A DNA stretch of 43,166 nucleotides from Chitinophagaceae bacterium (lineage in GTDB: Bacteria; Bacteroidota; Bacteroidia; Chitinophagales; Chitinophagaceae): contig CANICR010000006.1 of assembly GCA_947466405.1 (NCBI GenBank), positions 1-43,166 on the forward strand, given 5' to 3'. Under the pieces are notes generated by a model that saw only the letters and a list, made by a program, of their open reading frames with translations, ran no database searches and was not told where the DNA came from. The position numbers were made by a program, and so were the translations under genes. This document shows positions 29,716 to 38,719 of the stretch, piece after piece. Numbering within the stretch: position 1 is the first letter of the stretch; the number at the start of each line of letters is the position of its first letter.

Positions 29716-29753
29716 CTGTTTACAAGTTTATTATTGGCGCCATAAAATTCATA

Positions 29754-30860
29754 CTATTTCTGATTCGACTCAATAATCTTAATCAATTCATTTGGATTAA
29801 ATTTATGATCTTCAATTCCTTCATATGACTGTATAATATTTCCATTCCATAAATAATATACCCCTGGTGTTGTACCTTTATTTCCCAATAATTTGAAGAA
29901 TGTGGGTATATCATTAATTACAAAGTAAGGTAACGGCAATTTAGTTTCGGTAAAAAATTCGGGAATCTTAAACGTCTCTTCATTCATGAATAATACATAT
30001 ATGGACGGTAATTTATGAGACTTTAGAAGCACTCCAATTTCTTTAGCAGCATCTCTGCAATGATCGCAGCCTGGTACAAACAGACATACGATTTTTTTAC
30101 CTTCATCTAAATTCACTTTCTTTCCGGAAAAATCTGAATACATTGAAAATTTAGACTGCGTTTGTTTGGGACCTTCAACAACTTTAATTGTTGGTAATGT
30201 ATCTTTTTTATTGATTACTTTTTTAATACTGTCCTTATTTATTACAGCAATAACCTCAGTAGAAATTTGGTTTGAATCAATATTAATATTGAGCGAATCA
30301 TCTAAGGAATTAGGAATGGGAATGACTTTATTATCAACTGTTTTTTCACAGGGACAAAAAGGGAATATGAAAAACATTAAAAAAGCCGACAAAAAATAAA
30401 TAAACAATATTACTATAAATTTATTTTCCCCTTTTGGCTTATCTGAAATGTTTTTATACAGATAAATTAGCATTAAAATAGTGATAATGTTTTTTATAAC
30501 TGCTTCAAGTGGCGTCATTGGTATAAGCTGACCGAAACAACCACAATTTCCATTCATGGCACCGTGTTCATACATTTGAATTCCTAGATGACAACAAAAA
30601 GCAAATAACAAAATAATAGTGATAGGTATTACAAAGGATTTAATATAGTGGCGCTGAAGAATGGCAATGGCTATAGCGGTTTCTAATGCAATAATTAATC
30701 GTGAAAGATAGGGCGCATTGCACCAATCAACAATACCTAAATCAACTAATTGCTTTTCAAACGCCCAAATTGGAAATGACTTTGCTATAGCAGATAGCAA
30801 AAAAATACCTGCGATTAAAATTCTGACTATCAGCGGTAAATTCTTTTTAATACTATTCAT
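29754..30860 (-). CDS. MauE/DoxX-like membrane domain fused to a thioredoxin-like domain
   Basis: N-terminal IVRILIAGIFLLSAIAKSFPIWAFEKQL...NGNCGCFGQLIPMTPLEAVIKNI; C-terminal KIVCLFVPGCDHCRDAAKEI (CxxC) ... TPGVYYLWNGNIIQSYEG. Confidence 0.75.
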   Translation of the reverse strand: MNSIKKNLPLIVRILIAGIFLLSAIAKSFPIWAFEKQLVDLGIVDWCNAPYLSRLIIALETAIAIAILQRHYIKSFVIPITIILLFAFCCHLGIQMYEHGAMNGNCGCFGQLIPMTPLEAVIKNIITILMLIYLYKNISDKPKGENKFIVILFIYFLSAFLMFFIFPFCPCEKTVDNKVIPIPNSLDDSLNINIDSNQISTEVIAVINKDSIKKVINKKDTLPTIKVVEGPKQTQSKFSMYSDFSGKKVNLDEGKKIVCLFVPGCDHCRDAAKEIGVLLKSHKLPSIYVLFMNEETFKIPEFFTETKLPLPYFVINDIPTFFKLLGNKGTTPGVYYLWNGNIIQSYEGIEDHKFNPNELIKIIESNQK

Positions 30861-30890
30861 CTTTTTATTTTTATTAATTATCGGATTATT

Positions 30891-31439
30891 TTATTTTTTA
30901 TGTTTTCCTTCCTGAATCAGAATTAATCCGAATGCAGCATAATTCATAATATCAAAATAATTAGCATCTACCCCTTCACTCATCAATGTAATCCCCTTGT
31001 TAGAAATAATTTGTTTGATTCGCAATAGTTTAGCTAGTATTAAATCAATGAAACTTTCCTGACTCATTTCTCTCCATGCTTCCCCATAATCATGATTTTT
31101 ATCAGTCATCAATTTTTTCGCTTCAGTTACTTTTTCGTCATACCTTTTTGCAACATCATTTACAGGCAATTGCTCCACTTCCTCATCATTAATATCTAAT
31201 TGAATTAATCCGATTATCGCATAATTAAAAATCCCTTCAAATTCACTTATTATTCCATCATTAATTTTTTGATGCTGCTTTTCCTGAATGGTTTTAATTC
31301 TTTTGGCTTTGATATATATTTGATCTACAATCGATATTGTTCTGTATACTCTCCATGATGTACCATAATCGGATGTCTTTTGTAAAAAAACATTTCTGCA
31401 GTTCTTAATAACTTCATTATATTGTAAAGACGTATTCAT
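30891..31439 (-). CDS. DUF1599 (nucleotide-modification-associated) protein with two tandem domains
   Basis: Repeated motif: KTSDYGTSWRVYRTISIVDQIYIKAKRIKTIQ...FNYAIIGLIQL and KNHDYGEAWREMSQESFIDLILAKLLRIKQI...MNYAAFGLILI. Confidence 0.82.
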   Translation of the reverse strand: MNTSLQYNEVIKNCRNVFLQKTSDYGTSWRVYRTISIVDQIYIKAKRIKTIQEKQHQKINDGIISEFEGIFNYAIIGLIQLDINDEEVEQLPVNDVAKRYDEKVTEAKKLMTDKNHDYGEAWREMSQESFIDLILAKLLRIKQIISNKGITLMSEGVDANYFDIMNYAAFGLILIQEGKHKK

Positions 31440-31541
31440 TGATTAGTGGTTTTCAATTAAAAAACATTTATTAAATTTCAATCTTACAAATTAATATTTG
31501 CAATTTTGCTATAATTAAACAAAAATACAATTACTCTGCCA

Positions 31542-32402
31542 ATGTTTTCACTCAATTGTAAAGGAAAAATGCTAACACTTGAAAAGCCTGCAGTCATGGG
31601 CATTATCAATGCAACCCCTGATTCTTTTTACGAAGGCCATCTTAATGACACAAAAGAAATCTTACTTTCCCGGGTTGCAAAAATGATTGTAGACGGTGCC
31701 AGTATTATCGATATTGGTGGTCAAAGCACCAGACCTGGAAGCGTTCAAATTAATAAAAATGAGGAATCTGACAGGGTATTGCCTATCATTGAGCTTATAC
31801 ATAAAACTTTTCCTACAACAATTATCTCCATTGATACCTATTATAGTAAGGTTGCCAAAGAAGCCATTTTGGCCGGTGCATCAATGGTGAATGATATTAG
31901 TGCCGGTAAATTTGATGAAGAAATGATTCCTATCGTTGCATCAGCAAAAGTGCCCTATATATGCATGCACATGCAGGGCACCCCTGAAAACATGCAAAAA
32001 AATCCAGTTTATAAGGATATAACAAATGATATTTTGACTTTTTTCATACAAAAAGTAGAAGAGTGCAAAAAAGCAGGTATTCTTGATATTATAATTGATC
32101 CTGGTTTTGGATTTGGGAAAACCATTCAACATAATTTCACCCTTTTAAAAAACTTGAAAATGCTTTCTATGATAGGATATCCGATTCTTGCAGGATTATC
32201 CAGAAAAAGCTTAATTAATAAAACTTTAAACATAGATCAATCGAAAGCGCTGAATGGCACCACTGTATTAAATACCTTAGCTATTCAAAATGGAGCTTCT
32301 TTATTAAGGGTACACGACGTAAAAGAGGCGATGGAAACAATTCAATTATTTGACGCATATATCAATGCCGTCCTGAATCAAGACGGCATTGATGCTATTT
32401 GA
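31542..32402 (+). CDS. folP: Dihydropteroate synthase
   Basis: VMGIINATPDSFYEGH, GASIIDIGGQSTRPGS, ISIDTYYSKVA, VNDISAG, YICMHMQGTPENMQ, IIDPGFGFGKT, GLSRKS. Confidence 0.95.
   Translation: MFSLNCKGKMLTLEKPAVMGIINATPDSFYEGHLNDTKEILLSRVAKMIVDGASIIDIGGQSTRPGSVQINKNEESDRVLPIIELIHKTFPTTIISIDTYYSKVAKEAILAGASMVNDISAGKFDEEMIPIVASAKVPYICMHMQGTPENMQKNPVYKDITNDILTFFIQKVEECKKAGILDIIIDPGFGFGKTIQHNFTLLKNLKMLSMIGYPILAGLSRKSLINKTLNIDQSKALNGTTVLNTLAIQNGASLLRVHDVKEAMETIQLFDAYINAVLNQDGIDAI
32361..32393. repeat. 12-bp perfect inverted repeat at the 3' end of folP
   Basis: ATCAATGCCGTC (32361-32372) ctgaatcaa GACGGCATTGAT (32382-32393). Confidence 0.8.
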
Positions 32403-32421
32403 TGATTAGCTAATAAAATAA

Positions 32422-33402
32422 TTATTTTTTATTAAGCATCATTTTTTTTCTTTTTACCTCCATTTCTGATTTCGCTTTTTCCTTTGACATAACATCCAAT
32501 ATTTCTATATCAAATACTAAAATAGAATTTGGCTTAATATCTTCGCCAGCCCCCTGCTTTCCATATGCTAAAGGAGATGGAATAAATAGTTTTGCTATAG
32601 CGCCCTTATTAAGTGATGCTAAACCATCTTTCCATCCTTTAATAACGCCTCCCCCATAAGAACGATCGTTTGTCATATTTACATTAAAAGGCTCTACATG
32701 ACCTTTAGAAGAATCGGTATTACTATCAAAAACAAATCCATCTAATGTCATACCTGTGTAATTTGTTTTAACAATAACTGAAGTATCAATATTAGCTCCA
32801 GAACCTTGCTTAACTATCTGCACATAAACACCTGATGATAATTTTGTTGGAGTTAATTTATTTTTGTTAAAATACTCTTGTAATTCTTTATCTTGTTTAG
32901 CAAAAATTTCGATATTGTCGATAGAGTCTCTTTTCTGAGCTTCCATTCTATCTTGCAACTTTACAAGTTCTGCTTCTTTTGAATCCTTGAAAATGTTTAA
33001 CAATTTAATAGTGGTAGTAAAATAACAACCTTTCTTAAAAAAAGAAGGCATTGCAGCTGGATTTGCTGCGAACATAGAATCGGTTAATATTCTCAATACT
33101 AAACTGTCCCCTTTTCTAAGTAAAGAAATTATTTTATAATACTCAGGAGGAATAGTATTTGAGTTAAAAGGCTCAATTACTGGACCAGAAGTTTTTCTTG
33201 TGTCATTTAATACTGAATCTTTCTTACCATCATTTGCAATCTGACATATATGCATTTGCATAAATTGACCATTTTTAATTTTTGGACCAGATCCTGTTTC
33301 AATTACCATATACTCCATACCTTTTTGTCCTTTCTTAAATTCTTGTTTGCATGATAAAAAAGGAATCATTGCTAATAATAAAATGTAATAACCGTTTTTC
33401 AT
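32422..33402 (-). CDS. FKBP-type peptidyl-prolyl cis-trans isomerase, probable lipoprotein
   Basis: Start set at the internal Met (33402): MKNGYYILLLAMIPFLSCKQ (lipobox). C-terminal FKBP: VKTNYTGMTLDGFVFDSNTD...GVIKGWKDGLASLNKGAIAKLFIPSPLAYGKQGAGEDIKPNSILVFDIEILDV. Confidence 0.9.
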   Translation of the reverse strand: MKNGYYILLLAMIPFLSCKQEFKKGQKGMEYMVIETGSGPKIKNGQFMQMHICQIANDGKKDSVLNDTRKTSGPVIEPFNSNTIPPEYYKIISLLRKGDSLVLRILTDSMFAANPAAMPSFFKKGCYFTTTIKLLNIFKDSKEAELVKLQDRMEAQKRDSIDNIEIFAKQDKELQEYFNKNKLTPTKLSSGVYVQIVKQGSGANIDTSVIVKTNYTGMTLDGFVFDSNTDSSKGHVEPFNVNMTNDRSYGGGVIKGWKDGLASLNKGAIAKLFIPSPLAYGKQGAGEDIKPNSILVFDIEILDVMSKEKAKSEMEVKRKKMMLNKK

Positions 33403-33413
33403 TGTTTTATAGT

Positions 33414-34433
33414 TTAAAATTGATAAGTACATAATTCTTTTTTATTTTCAATCATTGCCTCTTTGAATTTCGATACAACGAGCTCAATAGCGTCTCTGCT
33501 GCTGCCTCCAGCCGCGTTAAAATGACCACCTCCGTTGAAATATTTTCTTGCAAAAGTATTTACATCAAAATCACCTTTACTTCTAAAGGAGCATTTTCTT
33601 TCTTCCCCTCTATCTATAATTATTGCTGCCATTTTAATTCCTTCTATACTTAATGGATAATTTACCAACCCTTCGGTATCACCTGTTTTTATTTCGTATT
33701 TTATTAAGTCTTGTTGAGGAATAGAAATTAAAGCAGTGTTATATTCATAGAATATTTGCATTCTATTTAGCAACACATTCCCTATAAATCTCAATCGGTT
33801 TTCCGAAAAATTATCAAATAAATTTTCATGTATACTACTTTGTTTCAGTCCCCGTTTCAACAAATCTGCAATCATTAAATGCACCGCTGAAGAGGTAGAA
33901 GGAAAACGAAAAGATCCAGTATCCGTCATCGCGCCTGCGTATAAGCACTTTGAAATATCGTCATTTATTTTATCTTGGAATCCTGCATTAATAATAAAAT
34001 CATAGACCATTTCAGCGGTTGAACTTTTTGATGTATCGCTCAATCCATATGCAAACACTTCTGTTTGCGGTTGTTGATGATGATCTAATAATATTTTAGT
34101 GGAAGATGATTGCAAAAGCGCCTGTTCCATATTTTTTGTTCTATTCAAGGTGTTGAAATCAAGACAAAAAATCCAATCTGCTTCGTTAATCAATAGATTA
34201 GAGGCAGTGGTTTCTTTTTCATAATCCAATACAGTAGAACATGCTGGCATCCAATTTAAAAATGAAGCCCAATTGGTAGGCGAAATCACAGTAACGATAT
34301 GATTAAATTGAATCAGAAAATGATAAAGACCAAGAGTAGATCCCATCGCATCCCCATCAGGTTTTTGATGCATGGTTATAACAATCTTTTTAGGAATCGT
34401 TAATAAATTAAATATATTGGAAATAGGTAGCAT
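33414..34433 (-). CDS. DHH/DHHA1-family phosphoesterase (NrnA/RecJ-like)
   Basis: ITMHQKPDGDAMGSTLGLYHFL, FCLDFNTLNR, KILLDHHQQP, YAGAMTDTGSFRF, FNGGGHFNAAGG. Confidence 0.93.
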   Translation of the reverse strand: MLPISNIFNLLTIPKKIVITMHQKPDGDAMGSTLGLYHFLIQFNHIVTVISPTNWASFLNWMPACSTVLDYEKETTASNLLINEADWIFCLDFNTLNRTKNMEQALLQSSSTKILLDHHQQPQTEVFAYGLSDTSKSSTAEMVYDFIINAGFQDKINDDISKCLYAGAMTDTGSFRFPSTSSAVHLMIADLLKRGLKQSSIHENLFDNFSENRLRFIGNVLLNRMQIFYEYNTALISIPQQDLIKYEIKTGDTEGLVNYPLSIEGIKMAAIIIDRGEERKCSFRSKGDFDVNTFARKYFNGGGHFNAAGGSSRDAIELVVSKFKEAMIENKKELCTYQF

Positions 34434-34440
34434 GAAGGCG

Positions 34441-34471
34441 CAAAAGTAAGCGTAAAATACGAATGTTCAAA
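34441..34471 (-). promoter_or_regulatory. Putative promoter of the DHH phosphoesterase gene
   Basis: Minus strand TTTG (34468-34471), 19 nt, TACTTTTG (34441-34448); only 7 nt between the box and the ATG. Confidence 0.55.
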
Positions 34472-34500
34472 TTTCAATGATGTTAAATGTAATTTGGTAT

Positions 34501-34508
34501 TATCTTTG
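34501..34508 (+). promoter_or_regulatory. Putative -7 box (TATCTTTG) of ndk
   Basis: Matches TAnnTTTG; 19 nt upstream of the ATG at 34528. No good -33 element seen. Confidence 0.4.
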
Positions 34509-34527
34509 CGCCCTAAAAACAACCCAA

Positions 34528-34944
34528 ATGACTAATAGAACTTTTACAATGATTAAGCCGGATGCCACTAAGAATGGACATACCGGAGGTATTTTAGAGA
34601 TGATAAACAAGGCAGGTTTCCGTATTGTAGCTATGAAAATGACGCATTTAAGTAAGGAAAAAGCTGGAGAGTTTTATGCTGTTCATAAAGAACGTCCATT
34701 TTATGGAGAATTAGTAGAATTCATGAGCCGCGGGCCAATCACTGCAGCTATACTTGAAAAAGAGAATGCTGTTGAAGATTTTCGTAATTTAATAGGTGCT
34801 ACAAATCCTGCAAATGCAGAAGAAGGAACCATTAGAAAAAAATACGCTACTTCAATAGGCGAAAATGCAGTGCATGGTAGCGATAGCGATGAAAATGCAA
34901 CTATCGAAGGAGATTTCTTTTTTAGTAAACTTGAGCAATTTTAA
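34528..34944 (+). CDS. ndk: Nucleoside diphosphate kinase
   Basis: Start at 34528 (ORF track start is 51 nt upstream and overlaps the putative promoter): [43 protein letters not shown]. Confidence 0.96.
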   Translation: MTNRTFTMIKPDATKNGHTGGILEMINKAGFRIVAMKMTHLSKEKAGEFYAVHKERPFYGELVEFMSRGPITAAILEKENAVEDFRNLIGATNPANAEEGTIRKKYATSIGENAVHGSDSDENATIEGDFFFSKLEQF

Positions 34945-34966
34945 TCAAATTAATGAAAAGATAAGG

Positions 34967-34997
34967 GCTCCGTTCTATTTAGGAATGGAGCTTTTTT
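34967..34997 (+). terminator. Rho-independent terminator of ndk
   Basis: GCTCCgTTCtatttaGGAAtGGAGC hairpin followed by TTTTTT, just downstream of the ndk stop. Confidence 0.8.
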
Positions 34998-35036
34998 GTA
35001 TCTATATATTTAGTTTATATTAATTTATTAGCAAAT

Positions 35037-35747
35037 ATGCAAACAACATTAACCATCATTAGGTACAAGACATGGGCAATACCCCTGGCATTTATTGCTA
35101 TGATTATTTTCAGAATCCCATTATATTTAAATAAAAATATTGTGTTTTTTAAATTGATGGGGTCAGGGAAAAATGGAACATTTGATAAAATACCAGATTT
35201 GCATCAATGGGCAATACTAGCGACTCATAAATCAAGTGAAATTAATTCTATATTTAATTTAGATAAACCTTATGGAGTATTTATTATGAAATGGTTACAT
35301 TTTTTTTCAACAGAATTCTATACCTTATTATTAGAACCAATTTCCGGGCATGGAACATGGGATAATAAAGCTGTTTTTGCAAACTCTACCTCAAAAATAA
35401 TAACAGAAGGACAAATTGCTACACTGACAAGAGCTACTATTAGATTTTCCAAATTAGGTCATTTTTGGAAAAATGTGGCCCCTATTGCTGCAAAAATGAA
35501 TACAGCTAAAGGGTTGATTTTCTCAGTTGGGATTGGCGAAGTGCCCTGGATTAAACAGGCTACTTTTAGCATCTGGGCATCTGTAGAAGACCTAAAAAAC
35601 TTTGCCTATAATATGAAAGAGCATAGTGAAGTAGTGAAAAAAACAAAAGAACAAAAATGGTACAGTGAAGATATGTTTTATAGATTTAATATTATTGACA
35701 GCTTTGGTAGTCTACATGGCAATAATCCTCTAAAAAGAAAGCGTTAA
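35037..35747 (+). CDS. Spheroidene monooxygenase-like (CrtA family) protein
   Basis: GLIFSVGIGEVPWIKQATFSIWASVEDLKNFAYNMKEHSEVVKKTKEQKWYSEDMFYRFNII resembles the CrtA C-terminal signature. Confidence 0.72.
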   Translation: MQTTLTIIRYKTWAIPLAFIAMIIFRIPLYLNKNIVFFKLMGSGKNGTFDKIPDLHQWAILATHKSSEINSIFNLDKPYGVFIMKWLHFFSTEFYTLLLEPISGHGTWDNKAVFANSTSKIITEGQIATLTRATIRFSKLGHFWKNVAPIAAKMNTAKGLIFSVGIGEVPWIKQATFSIWASVEDLKNFAYNMKEHSEVVKKTKEQKWYSEDMFYRFNIIDSFGSLHGNNPLKRKR

Positions 35748-35758
35748 CTTTATATAAT

Positions 35759-35792
35759 TAAATACATACTATTTTTTAATAGTATGTATTTA
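35759..35792. terminator. 15-bp perfect AT-rich hairpin, probable terminator
   Basis: TAAATACATACTATT tttt AATAGTATGTATTTA, 11 nt after the CrtA-like stop and 15 nt before the arginase-family ATG. Confidence 0.5.
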
Positions 35793-35807
35793 TCAAAATA
35801 ATCATAA

Positions 35808-36755
35808 ATGAAAAATATAAAATTAATTGAAGTGCCTTCTGAAATTGGCGCGGGAACAAGGGGAGCTAGTTTAGGTGTAGATGCCATCAAAATAGCAGGA
35901 TTGGATTTTATGAGTAACTTCTTTATTCATTTCCCATCTGAAAAAGTTGAAACTGAAAATAATTTATTATTCGAACCTATTCAATCCCCTTTTGCTAAAA
36001 GAATTCATGGCGTAGTAAACATGTATGAAAGAGTGAGTAAAGCTGTTTGTGATAGTATAAAAAATAATTTTTTTCCCGTAATATTAAGTGGAGATCATAG
36101 TAATGCCGGTGGAACCATTGCAGGTATTAAAATGGCAAAACCTAAAAGTAAACTTGGGGTGATTTGGATTGATGCCCATGCTGACCTTCATACACCATAT
36201 ACAACTCCATCAGGCAATATGCACGGCATGCCCTTAGCAACAGCTATTTCAGAAGACAATATCGAATCTAAAGTTCATGACTTAGATGAAAAGACAACTA
36301 AAATGTGGACGCAACTTAAGTCGATTGGGAAAATAAATCCAAAAGTTTTACCAGAAGACATTGTACTCATTTCTCTGAGAGACTATGAGAAGGAAGAAAA
36401 ATATCTTATCGAAAAACACGGAATTAAAGTTATCTCTACCAGTGAAGTAAGAAGAAACGGAGCAGAAAATATTAGTCGGAAAGTGTTAAGATACCTAAGC
36501 GATTGTACAGATATTTATGTAAGTTTTGATGTTGATAGCCTCGACTCTTCCATTTCAAAAGGCACTGGAACCCCTGTTAATAATGGGCTTAGAGAACGTG
36601 AAGCAGAAGATTTGATCAGTAAGTTTATGCAAAACAGAAAAATCTGCTGCTTTGAAATTGCCGAAGTAAATCCTACCCTTGATAAAGAAAATCTTATGGC
36701 TGAAATTGCTTTTAATATTCTACAACGAAGCGTAAATATTTTAATGATGAACTAG
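35808..36755 (+). CDS. Arginase/agmatinase/formiminoglutamase family hydrolase
   Basis: LSGDHSNAGGTIAGI, IWIDAHADLHTP, SGNMHGMPLA, YVSFDVDSLDSSISKGTGTPVNNGL. Confidence 0.92.
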   Translation: MKNIKLIEVPSEIGAGTRGASLGVDAIKIAGLDFMSNFFIHFPSEKVETENNLLFEPIQSPFAKRIHGVVNMYERVSKAVCDSIKNNFFPVILSGDHSNAGGTIAGIKMAKPKSKLGVIWIDAHADLHTPYTTPSGNMHGMPLATAISEDNIESKVHDLDEKTTKMWTQLKSIGKINPKVLPEDIVLISLRDYEKEEKYLIEKHGIKVISTSEVRRNGAENISRKVLRYLSDCTDIYVSFDVDSLDSSISKGTGTPVNNGLREREAEDLISKFMQNRKICCFEIAEVNPTLDKENLMAEIAFNILQRSVNILMMN

Positions 36756-36772
36756 TTTTATTTCCCGTAAAC

Positions 36773-37669
36773 TTATTGCCATAAATTTGTCGGGTACACT
36801 TTTTCTTGGATCAATTGATTTATTTTTTCTTTCACTCCTGCTGAATCTTCTTTATAAGTAACCCCAAACCATTGAGCGCTAGTGGGAATAACGCTAATAG
36901 TATTATCCCCCGATTTAATAAAATAATCTGCTATAATTGGAATGAAAAATTCAGCTTTAATATTTTGCATATTACTTGAAACAAAATCTTCAAATAATTT
37001 TTTTGACAAATTAAAAATAGAAGGATGAAAGCACCAGAAATTCATAGATACCATAGCCGTTGGTGACAACCCCTTCAACTTATCATCATCTTCATACACC
37101 ACAACCCCTTCATTTTTATATATTTTTGTACATTCATTAATGGAGATCAATGAATGATTGGAATCGATTTCACAAACTCCCCTGCTCACCGTACCATGCT
37201 CACTTAAAGTTTTATCCAATTGATAACCAATAATAGCATACGTTTTTTCATTGCATTGATTATGAAGAAATGCATACGCTTTTTCAAATGCATTTAACCC
37301 ATAATAATCATCTGCATTAATCACTGCAAAGGGTTCATGGATAGTATCTGAAGCGCATAATATCGCATGTCCAGTTCCCCATGGTTTCGTTCTTTCGGAA
37401 TTTATAGTACCTATAACATGAGCATCCATTTCTTGATAAACATAGTCTACTTTAATTTTACCTGCTAACTTTGATGCAAATTTTTCTTTGAAATTATTGG
37501 CGAAATCTTTTCTGATAATAAATACTACTCTTCCAAACCCCGCTTTAATAGCATCATAAATGGAATAATCCATAATGGTTTCTTCTGAAGGGCCAAACCC
37601 TTCGGTTTGTTTCATGCTACCATATCTACTCGCCATACCTGCTGCTAAAATTAAAAGTGTTGGTTTCAT
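36773..37669 (-). CDS. NTP-sugar nucleotidyltransferase-like protein
   Basis: KPTLLILAAGMASRYGSMKQTEGFGPSEETIMDYSIYDAIKAGF, GTGHAILCASDTIHEPFAVINADDYYG. Confidence 0.85.
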   Translation of the reverse strand: MKPTLLILAAGMASRYGSMKQTEGFGPSEETIMDYSIYDAIKAGFGRVVFIIRKDFANNFKEKFASKLAGKIKVDYVYQEMDAHVIGTINSERTKPWGTGHAILCASDTIHEPFAVINADDYYGLNAFEKAYAFLHNQCNEKTYAIIGYQLDKTLSEHGTVSRGVCEIDSNHSLISINECTKIYKNEGVVVYEDDDKLKGLSPTAMVSMNFWCFHPSIFNLSKKLFEDFVSSNMQNIKAEFFIPIIADYFIKSGDNTISVIPTSAQWFGVTYKEDSAGVKEKINQLIQEKVYPTNLWQ

Positions 37670-37748
37670 TATGAGTATATTGAATTTTCTGTATTAAAAA
37701 TAATAAACTAGCTTGCAAAAATAGGATAAGATTAGATAATAATGAAAA

Positions 37749-38654
37749 ATGTTTAATATTGAAACACCATACCAAATTGATGAGATAATAGATCCATTAT
37801 TTTCTTCGAAAGGAATTAAAATGTCTATCGCTCGCCTTGATTTAATTCATAGTATTGTTTCTGGAAATAAATTATTTAAACTTCATTACTTTATTAAAGA
37901 AGCTATAGAAAAAAACATTTCTACCATCATCACATTTGGTGGGGCTTATTCTAATCATTTAGTGGCTACAGCCTACTACACAAATTCTATTGGGTTAGAT
38001 TGTTATGGTATCGTTCGCGGCGAGGAGCCTGACAATTATTCGCACACCTTGCTAAATTGTTTGAAATACAATATGAAACTTTTGTTTATTCCGCGTGAAA
38101 AATATGATGATAAAAATAAAAATACCCTACTCACCGATTTAAATTTAACCGAGTTCAAATCAATGGTAATACCTGAAGGAGGCTATCATCCTTTAGGTGC
38201 TGCTGGTGCTTCGATAATAATGAATCAATTGCATAAGAATAACTACAGCCATATTTGCACCGCCGTTGGCACAGCAACAACTTTAGCCGGACTATTACAA
38301 AATGTCACTCCCACTGAAAAAATTATTGCCGTTCCTGTTATTAAAAATATGAATGACTTAGAATCAAGAATAACCTATTTATCTCAACATAAACAAATTC
38401 CGACTCCAGTGGTTTTTGATCATTACCATGTTGGAGGCTATGCAAAAAAAAATGATGCATTATTGGATTTCATGAACAATTTTTACAAAAATTTTTCGAT
38501 TCAAACCGACTTTATTTATACAGGAAAAATGCTTTATGCCTTATATGACCAAATAAAAAATAATTACTTTAAGGAAGGCAGTTCCATTGCATGTATACAT
38601 ACAGGAGGCATTCAAGGCAATTTATCCCTACCCGCCGATTCTTTATTTTTTTAA
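37749..38654 (+). CDS. PLP-dependent ACC deaminase/D-cysteine desulfhydrase family protein
   Basis: SGNKLFKLHYFIKEAIEKNISTIITFGGAYSNHLVATAYY, IPEGGYHPLGAAGASIIMNQL, IACIHTGGIQGNL. Confidence 0.88.
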   Translation: MFNIETPYQIDEIIDPLFSSKGIKMSIARLDLIHSIVSGNKLFKLHYFIKEAIEKNISTIITFGGAYSNHLVATAYYTNSIGLDCYGIVRGEEPDNYSHTLLNCLKYNMKLLFIPREKYDDKNKNTLLTDLNLTEFKSMVIPEGGYHPLGAAGASIIMNQLHKNNYSHICTAVGTATTLAGLLQNVTPTEKIIAVPVIKNMNDLESRITYLSQHKQIPTPVVFDHYHVGGYAKKNDALLDFMNNFYKNFSIQTDFIYTGKMLYALYDQIKNNYFKEGSSIACIHTGGIQGNLSLPADSLFF

Positions 38655-38719
38655 TACTACAACATAAATATATATTTGCAAATAAAAACAGATTACTATC
38701 GACATTGATACTATCCAAT

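Noticed and set aside
29735-29742. TGGCGCCA palindrome between the ABC permease and MauE-like genes
   Set aside because: 8-bp palindrome is too short and isolated to support a function.
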